Assembly: GCA_022828595.1 (NCBI GenBank)
Contig: JAKGHH010000004.1
Location: 55,702,422-55,766,421, forward strand
Direction: 5' to 3'
Source of the DNA: Nelumbo lutea
Lineage: Eukaryota; Streptophyta; Magnoliopsida; Proteales; Nelumbonaceae
DNA: 64,000 nucleotides
The notes below the pieces were generated by a model. That model was given only the letters and a program-made list of their open reading frames with translations, was not told where the DNA came from and did no database searches. Numbering within the stretch: position 1 is the stretch's first letter; every line of letters starts with the position of its first letter. Below are positions 46,154-58,905 of the stretch, piece by piece. The position numbers and the translations under genes were made by a program.

Positions 46154-47870
46154 AAAAGGACTAAAATCTTAAACAAACATGGTCAAATTTGTTATAGTTG
46201 TTGGCTGAATTTTTTTAAAAATTTCATCCCAATCCAAGAATTAATTTCTTAGTATTTAAAAATATAAATTTTCTAGATTGAACATGCGCCAAACTTGAAT
46301 CAAATTTGAAACTATAATTTTTAACTAAACATATCTAATATGGAGTCCACAAAATGTAGCTCATAGAATGGTAGTTCATGCCCAATATCAGGCCTAGATT
46401 GATCTCCAACTGAAGATGTCATATCTGTATAAGTGAAGCCGATTCAGCAACACTCTTTTAGTCGATTTGATTACCAATTGCTTGGGATTTGATGCAGCTA
46501 CATGAACCTCCTTTTCTCTGTTGTTTTTATTCCAAAGCACAATAGAGAGTTGATGGGAATCATCCTTCTCTATGGCTAGTTCGAACAACGACTTTTGGGT
46601 GCAAGGGAGAAGAGAAAGAAAGTAGGAGAGAGTGGAGAGAATGCATGGTTCGCCCTGTCTCTCGAATCTGTTTTATTGAGCACTCTCTTAATAAGATTAG
46701 ATCATAATCCATCCCAGATTTGAATTAGGACTTAATCCTCTTAATAGACTGGATGCTCAACACTCATTTCCATACCCAAATTCGATCCATATCACATGAC
46801 AATTGGTCTTACTTGTAATGGACTTAGGCACATTTTCTTTAATAGTTCATTTACATAGGCGTTGCGGTTCTCATAAAAGTCCATATGGGTTCGGCCCATG
46901 TCTAGAAAGAGACAAGCCGAATTCACTACATAAGGTAGTGAACCCTAAGCTAATCAAGTTGGGCTTAGTCTATGCCCAACACTTGAGTATAAGTTATCAC
47001 TGAGTTTAACCACCTTATGAAACCCAAGGATAATGGACTAATATGAGATAAATCCTATCAAGTTATCAACTTTTTAATGGTCTCTTACACTTAACCTCTT
47101 AGCCATAAATAATCAAAGCATTACTTATAAGGAAAGACCTATTCCCTAACAACAAAATGTAGTGTCACAGCCTTTGCTTAGATGGATCCCGAGATTAAAA
47201 CCTTTCGCAAGCCTTTTTTAGAAAATAACATATATTAAGTATAAATACGCATTGCAAATCTAATTTCAAATACATTTGAAATCAACTACAATTAGTTTTA
47301 GGTTTTCATTAGAGAGAGTGCAAACCTTGATATTCACTTTCTCTAACAAAGGGACTAATCTATCACTATTATCTTCCACTTAAGTTATATCCTAAACTGC
47401 TCCAACATGCTCAAGTATTTGACCTTAGACGGGTCTAACTGGTTGGCTTATCAAAAGTAGCTTAGTCCAACACTTGGTGTAGTGTCATAATCAAGTATGG
47501 GTTTAAGTGAAACTTTCCAATTTTTCCCAATTTTCTCCAAGGTCCAAGGTATAATAGAAATTGGTCTACGTTCAATACTTCTCACATACACCCATTGACT
47601 ATGCTTGGGGTCTAACTCTACTAGATGAGACAAACTACTCCACCAATTTAGCAGTATATTAGTGTTAGCTTTGTTAGGATAAAATCTCCAAGTTTATCTA
47701 ATGGCTAAGAACATTTTAAACTAACACAAATCTCATAAGTATCTAGTTTAAGGAGTAATTCACAAAAACACATCAATATGAACATGAAACAATAATGTAC
47801 TAATATTATTCATACATGAAAGTCTGTGTACATCAATCTAATTAGACCTAAGGGCATACTCTATCTAATA
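46154..47870 (-). repeat. LTR of older copia element C (middle LTR), minus strand
   Basis: On the minus strand it starts TATTAGATAGAGTATGCCC at 47870, right after polypurine tract AAGTGGGAAC (47880-47871). It continues to 46154 and, across the copia B insertion, to about 35113. Sequence order parallels the A/B/D LTRs but is much more diverged, so it is an older relative. It is the 3' LTR for the body at 47871-51643 and also abuts a primer-binding site at 35111. Confidence 0.75.
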
Positions 47871-49330
47871 GTTCCCACTTTTACTTAGGACTAGGCATAA
47901 GCTTTAGACTCATACTGTCCATATGTCCCTAAAATACTTTTTGTATTAGTAGCTTGGTCAATGGATCTGCCACATTATCTTGTAATGCTACTTTCTAAAT
48001 CTGGATGCCCCATTTACCAACAATCTCCCATAGGATATCATATTTTCAATTGATGTGCTTTGACTTCAAATGGGCTCTTGGTTTCTTGGCTTGAGCTATC
48101 ACTCTAGTATTGTCATATAATAGTGGAATGGGTGTGTGGTAGACGTATGATGCAACCCTACCTCTAACTTGTAGATGAATTTCTTCATCCAAATTGCTTT
48201 CTTAGTAGATTCACTTATGGAAATGTATTTGGATTCAATCGTGGAGTCTACTATAGGCCCTTGTTTGCTACTTCTCTAACAACAATATAGGATCCCAACA
48301 TAAAGATGTATCTAGATGTAGACTTTTTATTATCTAAATTTTATTAGAAATTGACATTTGTATAACTGATTATATTTAGTAAATTATCATTGAAAACAAG
48401 ACAATAGTCTTTAGTTCTTCTTAAGTATTTTAGTATGTTAGTCATAATTGTCTAGTGCTCTTGTCCTAAGTTGGACTGATATCTATTTACAACACCAACA
48501 ATCTAATCTATGTTAGGTCGAGTGTACAACTTAATACACATGATGCTTCCTACAACAAAGGCATATGAAACCTTTCTCATGTCCTCTATCTTCTTAAGGG
48601 TCTTAGGTGACATTCCTTTGTAGAGAGTGACTCCATGTATGAAAGGGAAAATTTTCTCCTTGGAGTCTTGCATGTTGAATTTCTTGACTATAATGTCAAT
48701 GTATATGGATTTTGACTATCCAATCAACCACTTCGATCTATCTTTATAGAATTGAAGTCCCAAGTTATATGAAGCTTCTTCAAGATCCCTCATGAAGAAT
48801 TTCCATGAGAGCCATACCTTCCTTGTCATCAACATTCCTGCATCATTTCTCATGAATAGAATGTTGTCTACATATAGAACCAAGAATGCAAATTTGTCTT
48901 CCACTATGTTTCTATAAACATAAGGTTCATCCAGCTTTTGCTCACAATTAAACTATTCGACAGTTGAGTCAAACCAAATGTTCTATCTTCTCTAAGCTTA
49001 TCTCTCATTGTCTATAATTTCCATTAAGTAGCATTTTTTATCATAACTAAAATGAAAAAGAGGTCTGGACACCAAAGTAGATCTTCTAAGTCGGGTATTG
49101 GTATCTACAACTTATGGGATATCTCCCACTACTCTTGAGCCCTCCTTATCAAGAACATTTTTTTATGATGATTGCTTGGGATGTAGTTCTCTTATAAAAT
49201 GTGTGAATTTTAACTAACAAATACTCTTTGTTCACTTGGATCATAGAAGAGATACCTAATAGAGTCCCTAGGGTAGCCTATGAATAAGCAACGTCTGCTT
49301 TTGGATTCCAATTTAACTAAACTTGTCCTT
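47871..49330 (-). pseudogene. Copia C pol remnant (integrase end, RT and RNase H fragments)
   Basis: Read on the minus strand: an integrase C-terminal stretch KLESKSRRCLFIGYPRDS near 49310, then a collapsed linker, a reverse transcriptase piece with VLYVDNILFMRND (second catalytic Asp changed to Asn) near 48880, and RNase H/tail pieces such as WMKKFI, KSKHI and NVADPLTK down to about 47930. The first half of reverse transcriptase is deleted. Many stops. No gag or protease is seen. Confidence 0.75.
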
Positions 49331-49980
49331 TTGATGATTTTAGTATAGATTGGGTCCAACCCAAACCTGGTCCATTGACACTGATACTCTTATCTTCTAC
49401 TAATAGACCCAATATTGATTCGGTCTGACCCAATTTAATATAAATCCATGAAAGAGAGACCAAGTTCAATTCAATCCAATAAATACTTTGAACCACCAAG
49501 TCTAGAGTGATCCAATTTAATGTCTTATTGGTTCATATAACCTATTCAAAGTGATTTTGATTTAGAAGGATCCAACCCTAATCCGGTCCATTAACATCAA
49601 TAGGTATACTCCAAACAAAATAGCATGAAAAGATCAATTTGTAGTCATTAGAGAGCCTTCAAGAAATGCTTAGTTCCTTACTTTTCTTACAACAATCCTG
49701 ATGTTGTCTTTTGAAAGTTTAACCGCACCACCATTGACATTAATCTTTAGAGTTGGTTGCACTAGTAGGTTTTAGCCAATGAAATGTAGTTGGTGAGGAG
49801 TATTTGGGGAGGGTAAAAAATCACCAAGGTAATCAATAAAATATTATAGTTAACAAACATGCCATTCAACCATTTCCAGCCTACTTTAATGAATTTCTTG
49901 AGAAGATAATGCAATAAGTCATTCAATACAGCCACTTCAATCATTATCATATGCCCATTAAGTTGTATTTGTTATTGTTT
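49331..49980 (-). other. Segment replacing gag-protease-integrase in copia C
   Basis: The leader ends near 49980 and integrase begins near 49330. The 650 bp between do not resemble gag of the other copies. It has repeated GGTCCAACCC/CCTGGTCCATTGACA-like words near 49350-49400 and 49565-49600. Origin unknown. Confidence 0.4.
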
Positions 49981-51643
49981 TATGTTATTAACTGTAGAAT
50001 GGACTTTTATCTACATTTCATTTGTATTTATTCATCTCTAAGACTTATCTCAATCTCAGGGATGGAGACATTGTTTATGTCTCTGGAAATGCATGGAATC
50101 ATATAGGTGCACATGGCCAACTATTTTAATTGCATAACCTTATAGCTAAGTTCACTCATGTCTCATGAGCTTCCCCTTTGGCCTCCATTAGACAATATTC
50201 ATAACAATTTTTGCAAGCATTGACCTATCATATCGAAAGCCACAAGGTATTGTGAGAAGGTCTTCCAATTTAGGATCGGCCCCTCCCACTAGTCTATGAC
50301 ACTCCCCCTATTATCATATGAGGCAATCCAACTGATTATCTTAGTGAAATAGATAACCTAATTTTATGGTGCATCTCTACTCACTAATTCAGTTTGTTTT
50401 CAAGCTAATCTTGGAAGGCCTTTAGAGATGTCACGAAGGAATCATATTATCAGTGCCTAAGTCAGTTTAGGTCTTATTAAAGTGGCTTCCACTAACTTTC
50501 ATAAAGTTAGGTTTAAATGGGCCCAATGATCTGGGGTTTCCCCACGGTTCCCTTATTTGGAGAGTAAACAAGAGAAGGGCCCATAATGTAGGAGATTATT
50601 CAATGACCTGTAGGACATCATGGGAATGATATGTATTCAATTATTATGGGCATAGAGAGCAACTAAAGTCTTAACATGGACCAAGCACTTATGATGGTCA
50701 ATGGGCTAATCTCATTTACATAGCAAAAACATCACATGTATTTGATTAAAATCAATTAAAACTTGTAAAACCCAAGACCATTTAGATTAACACACTATCA
50801 ACCCATTAATTAACCTATTTATCAAATAAAGCTTGACATGGTACATGGGTCCAATTGCAGAAGGCAGTTCAATGCATATAGAAGTCCATAACCAAATGGG
50901 ATTATCTTGGTCCATGTGTTGACCCCTCAACACTTAATCAGTGATCTATGGGACTATTAATAGTTCCCAAAGGACCTTAGGTTTGGCCCATGTGGATTGA
51001 ACCAAAACTAGGTCAATTTGGCATAGGGTTTGGTGTCCATGCACCAAATTCAAGGATTATGATATGAATATTTTTAGCCATGATTCACAATAAAACCAGT
51101 AGAAACAAACAATGCTAGTATATCTAAAATAAAACTAATACGGTTTGGAGTGTTGTGTTCCAAACCCGATCTGAACAAATTGCAAAATTTTGCATCAATC
51201 ATGTATCTACATATCAAACTTGCTCCTCTCCAAGTAATGTGATCCCTAGGTGTTTTTCTGAAGTAAATTGGATAAGAAACCATAATTCTCTATTACTTAC
51301 ATTAGAGAAGTCCTAATACATTTTCTCTAAGAAAAAAAAATAGTTACAAATTGTACATAAATATTGAAATTGCATGGTGTGAGCCAATCTTGCAACCACT
51401 AAAGAATTTGATCTTCACCACACTCCAACCCATAAATTCAAGATTCTACCATAGACTTATTCCAAAGAATAACAAAAAATATAAATAATACACATTTATA
51501 TCATTGGCCTAAATTGGGAACTGAATTCTCAGTATGGATTATTTCTAGGTCAAATTTGGCTATGCTAGTATGGCTGATTTGACTATTTGTTTCAAATTTG
51601 CACAAGTTCAGTGTAAGAACTGAACCTAATGCCCTGATACCAC
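49981..51643 (-). mobile_element. Leader of copia C
   Basis: The minus strand starts with primer-binding site TGGTATCAG at 51642-51634. Further on it matches the leaders of A, B and D (CTTTATGAAAGTTAGTGG, CTAAAGGCCTTCC, CCAGAGACAT, CTGAGATTGAG region). Confidence 0.7.
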
Positions 51644-52422
51644 TATTGGAAGGACTGAATCTTAAATAAACATGGCTGAAACTGTTAGAACTACTTGCTG
51701 AATTAAAAAAAAAATTCAGCCCAACAGGAGAACCGATTTCTCAATATTGAAAATCTAAATTTTTTGGATCGAACAAGCACCAAACTTGGACTAGATTTGA
51801 AACCATAATTTAGAACTGAACATACCTAATACGAAGTCCATAGAATGAAACTCCTAGAGTGGTAGTTAACGCCCAATATTAGACCTCGATTGACCTTCAA
51901 TTGGAGATGGCACAATTGTATATGTGAAGTTGATTTAGCAACACTGTTTTAGTCAATTTGAACACTAATTGGTTGGGATTCGATGCATCTATGTGAATGG
52001 GAATCAGCCTTCTCTATGGTTTGTTCAAATTAGGGCTTTTGGGTGCATGGGAGAAGAGAAAGAGAGCAAGAGAGAGTAGGGATAATGCATGGTTCACCCC
52101 CTCCCTCTAATCCCTTTTATAGAGCATTATCCTAATTGAATTAGGTCATATTCAAAATCAGATTTGGATTAGGACTTAATCCTCTTAATAGAATGTGTGC
52201 TCCATACCTATTTCCACACTCAAATTTGACTTATATCATATGGAAACTTAAGTCGTTATGTGATCTCTTTAATTAGTCATACTAGACCAAGTGTAGTATC
52301 ATAATCAAGTCTTGGGTTTAGTGCAACTTTCTAGTTTTCCCCATCTGTTTCCAAGGTCCAAGGCATAATTGGAAATTGGTGTAGGTTCAATGCTTCTTAC
52401 AAACACGCACTGTCTAATAACA
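51644..52422 (-). repeat. 5' LTR of copia C, internally deleted
   Basis: On the minus strand it starts TGTTATTAGACAG at 52422 and soon jumps to sequence matching the interior of the middle LTR (GAAGCATTGAACCTA... CCTTGGACCTTGGA). It ends CCAATA before the primer-binding site. At 779 bp it is less than half the length of its partner. Confidence 0.7.
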
Positions 52423-53355
52423 TCTTCCTCCTCCTCCTTAACCTTTTTTCAAACAAAAAACCAAAAAGCCTAGAGAATTTCTCTTTCTCTCTCTTTCTCT
52501 CTCTCTCCACCCAAAAAACCTAGAACTGAAGTTCTCCCTTCTCCTTCCCCTACTTTCAGTCCAAGAATAAGTAACCTTACACCTGTTTTGATTAAAAACA
52601 AGAAGAAGAAGAAGAAGAAGAAGAAGAAGAAGAAGAGGGCCAAGCCAGCCTCTTCCATATTCAACCAAGAAAAAGAGAAAGAAGGAATAAAAGAAAAAAC
52701 CAGTTACTCAATCGATTTTACACCAAGAGAGCACACTATTTTCAGGCTGTCAGAGCTTCCATTTCATCTAAGTTCTTCACCTCTTTCAAGTCTCATATTG
52801 ACAATAGAATCTTCTATGTTTTTCTTTGATTTTTGTTTTCTATTAGTGCTGAAATGTGTTGCCAATTAATAGCTAGATTGTACTTTAATCTCCTTGAAAA
52901 TGTATTAGAATATGTTAACATATTCTAGTGTTATTCAAATATCTTCATAATATATAAAATATGTTCTCATTTTATTCAGCCATATTCAATGCATGCTTCT
53001 CCTTTTTGTGGCATGCCTTTCCCAATGAGTGTGTTTATTTCCCTCGTCCACTTTTTGTTAAGTAGTTAAAGTGAGATTTTCTCATGAGAATAATGGAATC
53101 CTTGAAAAATTCAGTCCTATGTGCTTTCTATTAGGAAGTCTAGGGTTGGATAAAAAGAGGTTGAAAGGAGGCCTCCCTACTTCCTTGCTCCAACCCTAGG
53201 GGATTGAAGCGTTCAAGGTGCTTATTATTTTCTAGGCATGGGAAGATTTCAGCATAGGAGTGACTAAAATTTTAAGTTGCTAGCTCTTTCCCTTGTTAAT
53301 TTCTTAGGGGAATGGTACTAAATTTAAATAAGGGTGAAGAGTGCCTAACACTTTC
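52423..53355. other. Spacer with CT-rich run and (AAG)n microsatellite
   Basis: A pyrimidine run lies at about 52480-52508 and an AAG repeat at about 52599-52636. Flanking ORFs are low complexity and not supported as genes. The rest is AT-rich and unassigned; it may be the host sequence into which C inserted. Confidence 0.5.
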
Positions 53356-53667
53356 TGATGAAGGATGATTTGACCCGATCTGTGAAACGGTGACACGTGG
53401 ACTCTGACCCAACGTAAGCGACAGCTCAGCATTGCGGCCCAGTACAGCTAAGTAACGGGCCCATAAAGTGGTTCACCACATCATATCACACAAAAGGAGG
53501 AGCTCGCCACGACGCAAGCTCCGGGTTCCCCGAACTACCCCCAAAGGGATATTTCGAGGCAACTTCAGCTCGCAAGCTAAGAAAACCAGCTCACCCGAGC
53601 TCCCAAGCAGACAAGTTGAGGATAGGAAATCCATCACATGGACACCCAAAGATTGCGGAATAAGGGG
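53356..53667 (+). mobile_element. Gypsy (Tat-like) LTR fragment
   Basis: Starts TGATGAAGGATGATTTGACC and continues GTGAAACGGTGACACGTGG. This is the same opening pattern as the LARD LTR at 23365 and the minus LTR at 18438. It is cut at about 53667 by an inverted copia LTR fragment. Confidence 0.6.
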
Positions 53668-54763
53668 GGCGAATTTCAAAAATTTTTCTCTCCCTTCAAC
53701 TGGGAATCGAATTCCCCATTTAGAAAATCATATTTTCAAGGATCATTCTTGAACCATAAACTGAACCAGATCTGAACCAAAAGGAGTAGGGAGAGATAAT
53801 ACCTGATACAGAGAAGTAGTATCTCCCAATGGAGGTGTTCACGCCCAGGGAAGGATCCAAAATCTGCTCCCACTGAAGATGGCGCAGTGCAAAGTGGAGC
53901 AGAATCAGCAGTGTTCTTCCAAAAGAACTTGATCCTTCTCGAGAATCACCTGGACGGCTTGTGAATACAACTCCCACCAATCAATCTTTTCTCCAAAAGA
54001 TTGGAATCAAGATCCAATCTTGATTTCTCCCAAGAACTGGAGATTGAATAGTTGTAGGCGGCGGCTACAGGAAGGATGCGACAAGAGAGTATTTGTAGGG
54101 TGCAGATTCTCTCTTCTGTGATTTCAGCTCTGAAGACAAGACTATCTGTTGCTTTCTTGTGATGTTGTTGTGTGTCTAAAGGCTGCCGCCCCCTCTTCCT
54201 TTTATAGACTTAAAGAGATCAGCTCCTAATCCCATTAACCCAATTCATATCTGGATTAGAAGTCCCTTTAAGATAAGGGATAACCCTTATCTTATCTGCA
54301 GATTAGATCAGCCATCTCCTAATCTAATTAGGAGGTTTCCAGATCTAAATCATATTTAGATCTTGGACTCTCTAAGTGGATAGGGTGTAGGCCCAATCCT
54401 ATCAGCTGATCTATCTCAGAATTCGCCCTTTAAGTGACAAATCAAATTAGCCCAGTTCAAAATGGGCATCCTTGTATGGCGTGGGATCAAAACATTGATG
54501 TACACATCAGCCACATGGGTTCTGCCCAGCCTTTGTTACAAGGCCTAGCCGAATACACTGTTATGGACAGTGCACCCTCTGAAACCCATCAGATGGGCTC
54601 TATAGGCCCAACACTTACCCTAAATGGTCCCCGGGCCAAGCCACCTTGTAACACCCAGGGACTGTGGGCAGATGCAAGTTTATCCCATCAGGTATTATCC
54701 TCAATGGACTTACACTTAACCTCTCAGCCCATAATGATCATACACTGCCCGACAAGAGAGGAC
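53668..54763 (-). mobile_element. Copia LTR fragment F, minus strand
   Basis: The minus strand matches the copia D/E LTR from an AGAGGTCCTCTCTTGTCGGG-type point (about position 750 of the LTR) down to GAAATTCGCCC, lacking the last 65 or so bases. It is interrupted on its right by element D at 54764. Confidence 0.75.
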
Positions 54764-56410
54764 TGTTAGACAGTTTTGTATGCCCTTAGCTTCAATCAAA
54801 ATTGATGTACTTTATGAGTTTATTGTAAATGAATAAAAGTGCATATTTGATTCATGTTCCCCTGGTATGTTTCTATGTAATACCCTTAAATTGGACACTT
54901 ATTGAGACTCGTGTTAGTTTAGAAAGTTCACAGCCAGTGGGTCGGTCTGGGGAGACCTATCCTGACAAGGCTGACACTGTGGTGCCATCAAGTCGGTTGA
55001 GGTGGCTTGTCTCAGCTACCGGGGTGAGACCCCAGGCACATACAGTGTGGGATTAATTAAATCTTTGAACTGGACCAGATTTCCAGTATTGCCCTGGACC
55101 TTGGAGATTGATGGGCAAAACTGGAAAGTTACACCTGACCCCTAGACTCGATTATGATACTACACTAGGTGTCGGATCGGGGTGTCTTTGATGTACCAAT
55201 CAGTGAGATCCTTAGCGGGGGTCAAAACCTAGGTATGTTGGGACAATCTGAGAATTCATCTGAGTGGGTAATCATAGTGATAGGATCAGCCCCTTTGTCG
55301 GACAAAGGTAATGATCGGGGATGCACTCTCACTGTTGGAAACCAAGACTGCCGGTAGCCGATTTCAACCGTTGAAATTTGTTTTGCAAAGTATATTTTAT
55401 ATGAGATATAAAAGTATATACATTATGGTTTCTAAAATGTTTGCAAAAGGTTTTAATTCCCGGGATCCATGTAAGTGGAGAGTGCAACACTGTTCCTTGC
55501 AGCCGAGGGAGAGGTCCTCTCTTGTCGGGCAGTGTATGATCATTAAGGGCTGAGAGGTTAAGTGTAAGACCATTGAGGATAATACCTGATTGGCTAATCT
55601 TGCATCTGCCCACAGTCCTTGGGTGTTACAAAGTGGCTTGGCCCAGGGACCACTTAGGGTAAGTGTTGGGCCCATAGAGCCCATTCGATGGGTTTCAAGG
55701 GGAGCACTGTCTTTAACAGTGTATTCAACCAGGCCTTGTAACAAAGGCTAGGCCGAACCCATGTGGCTGATGTGTAGATCAATGCTTGGGTCCCACACCA
55801 TACAAGGAAGCCCAACTGGGCAGCAGTTAGGAAGGTTAAGTGAGCACATAAGCTTGATGGGCCTGAAGCCCATTTCGAACTGGGCTATTTATTTAGTTAA
55901 TTAAAGGGGCGAATTGTGAGATGGATATGCAGATAGGATAGGGTCTTAATCCTATCCACTCAGAGAGTCCAGATCTGAATGTGATTCAGATCTAGAAACC
56001 TCCTAATGGGATTAGGATAAAGCTAATCTAATCTGCAGATAAGATAAGGGTTTAACCTTATCACTAGAAGAGAAGGTTGATCCAAATATGATTTGGATAA
56101 GCACCTCTTAATGGGATTAGGAGCTGATCTTTTCAAGTTAACAAAAGGAAGGAGGGGTCGGCAGCCTTGAGTGAGACCAAGAAACACATCAGATCCTCTT
56201 TAGTGCTGAAATCAAGAAGAGAGAATTATGCACCATACGTATACTCTCTTGCTGCCTCCCTGTTCTTGCCGCCCTGTTTGCCAGTTCGATTTCCAACTAT
56301 GGGAGAAGTCAAGATTGGATCTTGACATCAGTTCTTTGAGAAAGGATTGAAAAGGAAGTTGTGCTCACATTCTATCCTACTGTTTCTTGCAAAGGACAGA
56401 GTTCTTGGGG
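54764..56410 (+). repeat. 5' LTR of copia D, 3' end and primer site deleted
   Basis: Starts TGTTAGACAGTTTTG. Near 56400 LTR sequence (TTTCTTGCAAAGGA) passes directly into leader sequence (GAACCTGCGCAATT), skipping the last part of the LTR and TGGTATCAG. The leader runs from there to 58146. Confidence 0.75.
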
Positions 56411-58146
56411 AAGAACCTGCGCAATTAGGGAGAAGGCGTTCTACCCAATTTGCGCAGATTTGGTTTTTGGGAAATTTGTTCCCAAAACAGATGGGCAAAT
56501 AATCTGAAATTAATTTTAAATAAATCTGATTATTATTTAGAATTGTTCTTTATAATTTTCTTGATTTATGGGTTGTTCGTACAAGAGGAGATCAAATTTT
56601 TGGTTTGTGCACGGAACCTGCGATTTTGCAGTTCTTGATTTATTTTGGGTCTGTAAATAATTTTTTTTTATTTTTCTTGACTCAATGTATAGGTTTTCGA
56701 TCTGATGTAATTATTAATAGAAATAGGATTTCTATTTATTTTTATTTTGGATCGAAGTTGGTGACGCAGAAAAGGAGATTTCACAAATGAGAGAATTGCT
56801 ATCTGCGATTTGCAGTTTGTGAAACTGCAATCTGTGATCTAACCTCTGTTTTGTAGGAAGGATTGTGCGAACAGCCCTGTTTGACAGATTCTTGTATTTC
56901 CTTTTATCAGTATTTAATTTTAGCTTATTTTCTTGAATTAAGGATTTAATTAAAAATCAAACCCTAGACCCATTCGAACCAAGATTGGTTCAAAACTGTT
57001 TGGACCAATTCTAGGGTTTAATCAAGGCTAAAAGTCAGCCCTAATTTCCCACTAATGGGCTTAAGGATTGATATTTAATTAAATGGTTAATTCGGCCCAG
57101 CCTGTAAAGGCCCAGTTTTAAATAGTTAAAACTGCAAAAGCCCATTTTAAAGGATAAAGCTATATGGGCCGAACTGGGTAACCCTAATTAAGCCCATATA
57201 CCTAGATAATATTAATGGTTAATATTATGGAATTTTAACGGGCTTCCAATGGGCCTTATAGATAATTAATTGATTGGATCAATTTATCCCTGCATGTGAT
57301 GTATGGATGTGTGATGTGCTGCGTACATGGGCCATAAGTACTTGGCCCATGCTCATTCGACAGTGGCTCTTGCGCACACCATGGCTGAATGCACATCATT
57401 GCCATGGTGTCCCTTTTGGTCATTGGATTACATCCCTCAGTGGTGGGTCCCACACCTCATCAAGAGGTTGCGTGCGGAACTCTAGCCGATTCAAGGCCCA
57501 CCAAAATCTAGCTTTATGAAAGTCAGTGGGAGCCACTTTGGTTTGACCTAAATCAAACTAGGGCGTAATTTTGTTCCCTCCAGCTAATATGAGTGCATGT
57601 GATAGGGAGATTCATATGATGAACTCTCTAAAGGCCTTCCATCATTAGCATGAGGATGGGTCCTTCAGTAATGAGGAAACGCACCAGAAAATGGGATATC
57701 CATTTGCTGTTGGGCTTGTCTGAGTGTTTCATAAGATGATAGGGACGTCATAGACCAATGTGGGAAGGGCTTCACCAGAAAATGGGAACTCTCTCACGGT
57801 ACCTTGGCGTTCACGAATATGATGGGTAAGCACTCACTGGACAGAAAGGTTTACCTGAAAATGGCTCTGAACCTTGTCTGACAGAGGTCAAAGGGAAAAC
57901 TCATATGATGAGTGGATGTGATCCTTCACAAAAAGGTGGTGGGGTTATGCAACTGAAACAGTTGGCTCCATGCACCCTATGTGATTTCCCACATTTCCAG
58001 AGACAACCCGTAGTCTCCATCACTGAGAAAGGAGGGAAATCTCAGAGACGAATAAATGGAAATGGATCATAAATTAAAATCCATATCTATGAAATGAACA
58101 TGAATCAAATTAGGTTATGGACTGATGTTTGCTCTTTTATCAGAAA

Positions 58147-58905
58147 ATGGCAAACAGATCTTTTGCAAAACTGCTTGATGACAACAAGTTGAAGGGCCCA
58201 AACTATGCTGACTGGTACATGAACCTTATGCTGGTCGTAGCTTCTGAAAAGCTGGACAAAGTGGCAAAGAATCCTACCCCGGAGTGTCCGGGTGATAGGG
58301 CTTCTGAGGCCCGAAGGAGAGACTATCAAGAATGGGAGGAGAAAAACTCCCTTGCCCGGTGTTACATCATTGCCTCCTTAGACAACCCGATACAGAGGCA
58401 ATTCGATCAGATCGAACTTGCCAAAGACATATTGGATAGTCTCAGGACAATGTATGAAGAGCAGAATCGTTCTACTCGACAAAAGTTCTTGAAACAGTTC
58501 ATGACCGCACAAATGTCCAAGGGTCAACAAGTTCACGACCATTGTCTTCGGATGATGGGATACATCAATGAACTGAAGGCTCTTGGATCCGGGCTGGACC
58601 TTGCAACCTAGATAGATGCTATCCTTAACTCTTTGCCTCCTTCCTTTAATCCGTTCACCATGAACTATAACATGAACAAGCTGAATGTCAGCTTACAAGA
58701 GCTCAGCAATATGTTGCAAAGAGCTGAAGAACTGATTAGAAAGGATGAGCCTGTAGCCATGCTTGTTGAAGCTGGCAAGACAGGCAAGAGAAAGAGGAAG
58801 GCAAAGAAGCCTTAGAAGAAAGCCGCTAAGAGCAAGAAGCAGAAGAATGACAAAGGATCGGATGCCTGTCACTTCTGCAAAAAGACCAGCCACTGGAAAA
58901 GAAGC
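58147..58905 (+). pseudogene. Copia D gag remnant
   Basis: Opens MANRSFAKLLDDNKLKGPNY at 58147 and stays open for about 154 codons, through MMGYINELKALGSG. Stops follow at 58609 (after DLAT) and 58813 (in the Lys-rich region). The zinc knuckle is lost: CHFCKKTSHWKRS has Gly changed to Ser, and a deletion removes the last Cys and the following linker, so the frame passes straight into LIETNLLV before protease. Confidence 0.85.

Noticed and set aside
52438..52869. Lys-rich and Phe/Leu-rich ORFs at the AAG repeat
   Set aside because: They are opposite-strand readings of a microsatellite with no domain or splice support.
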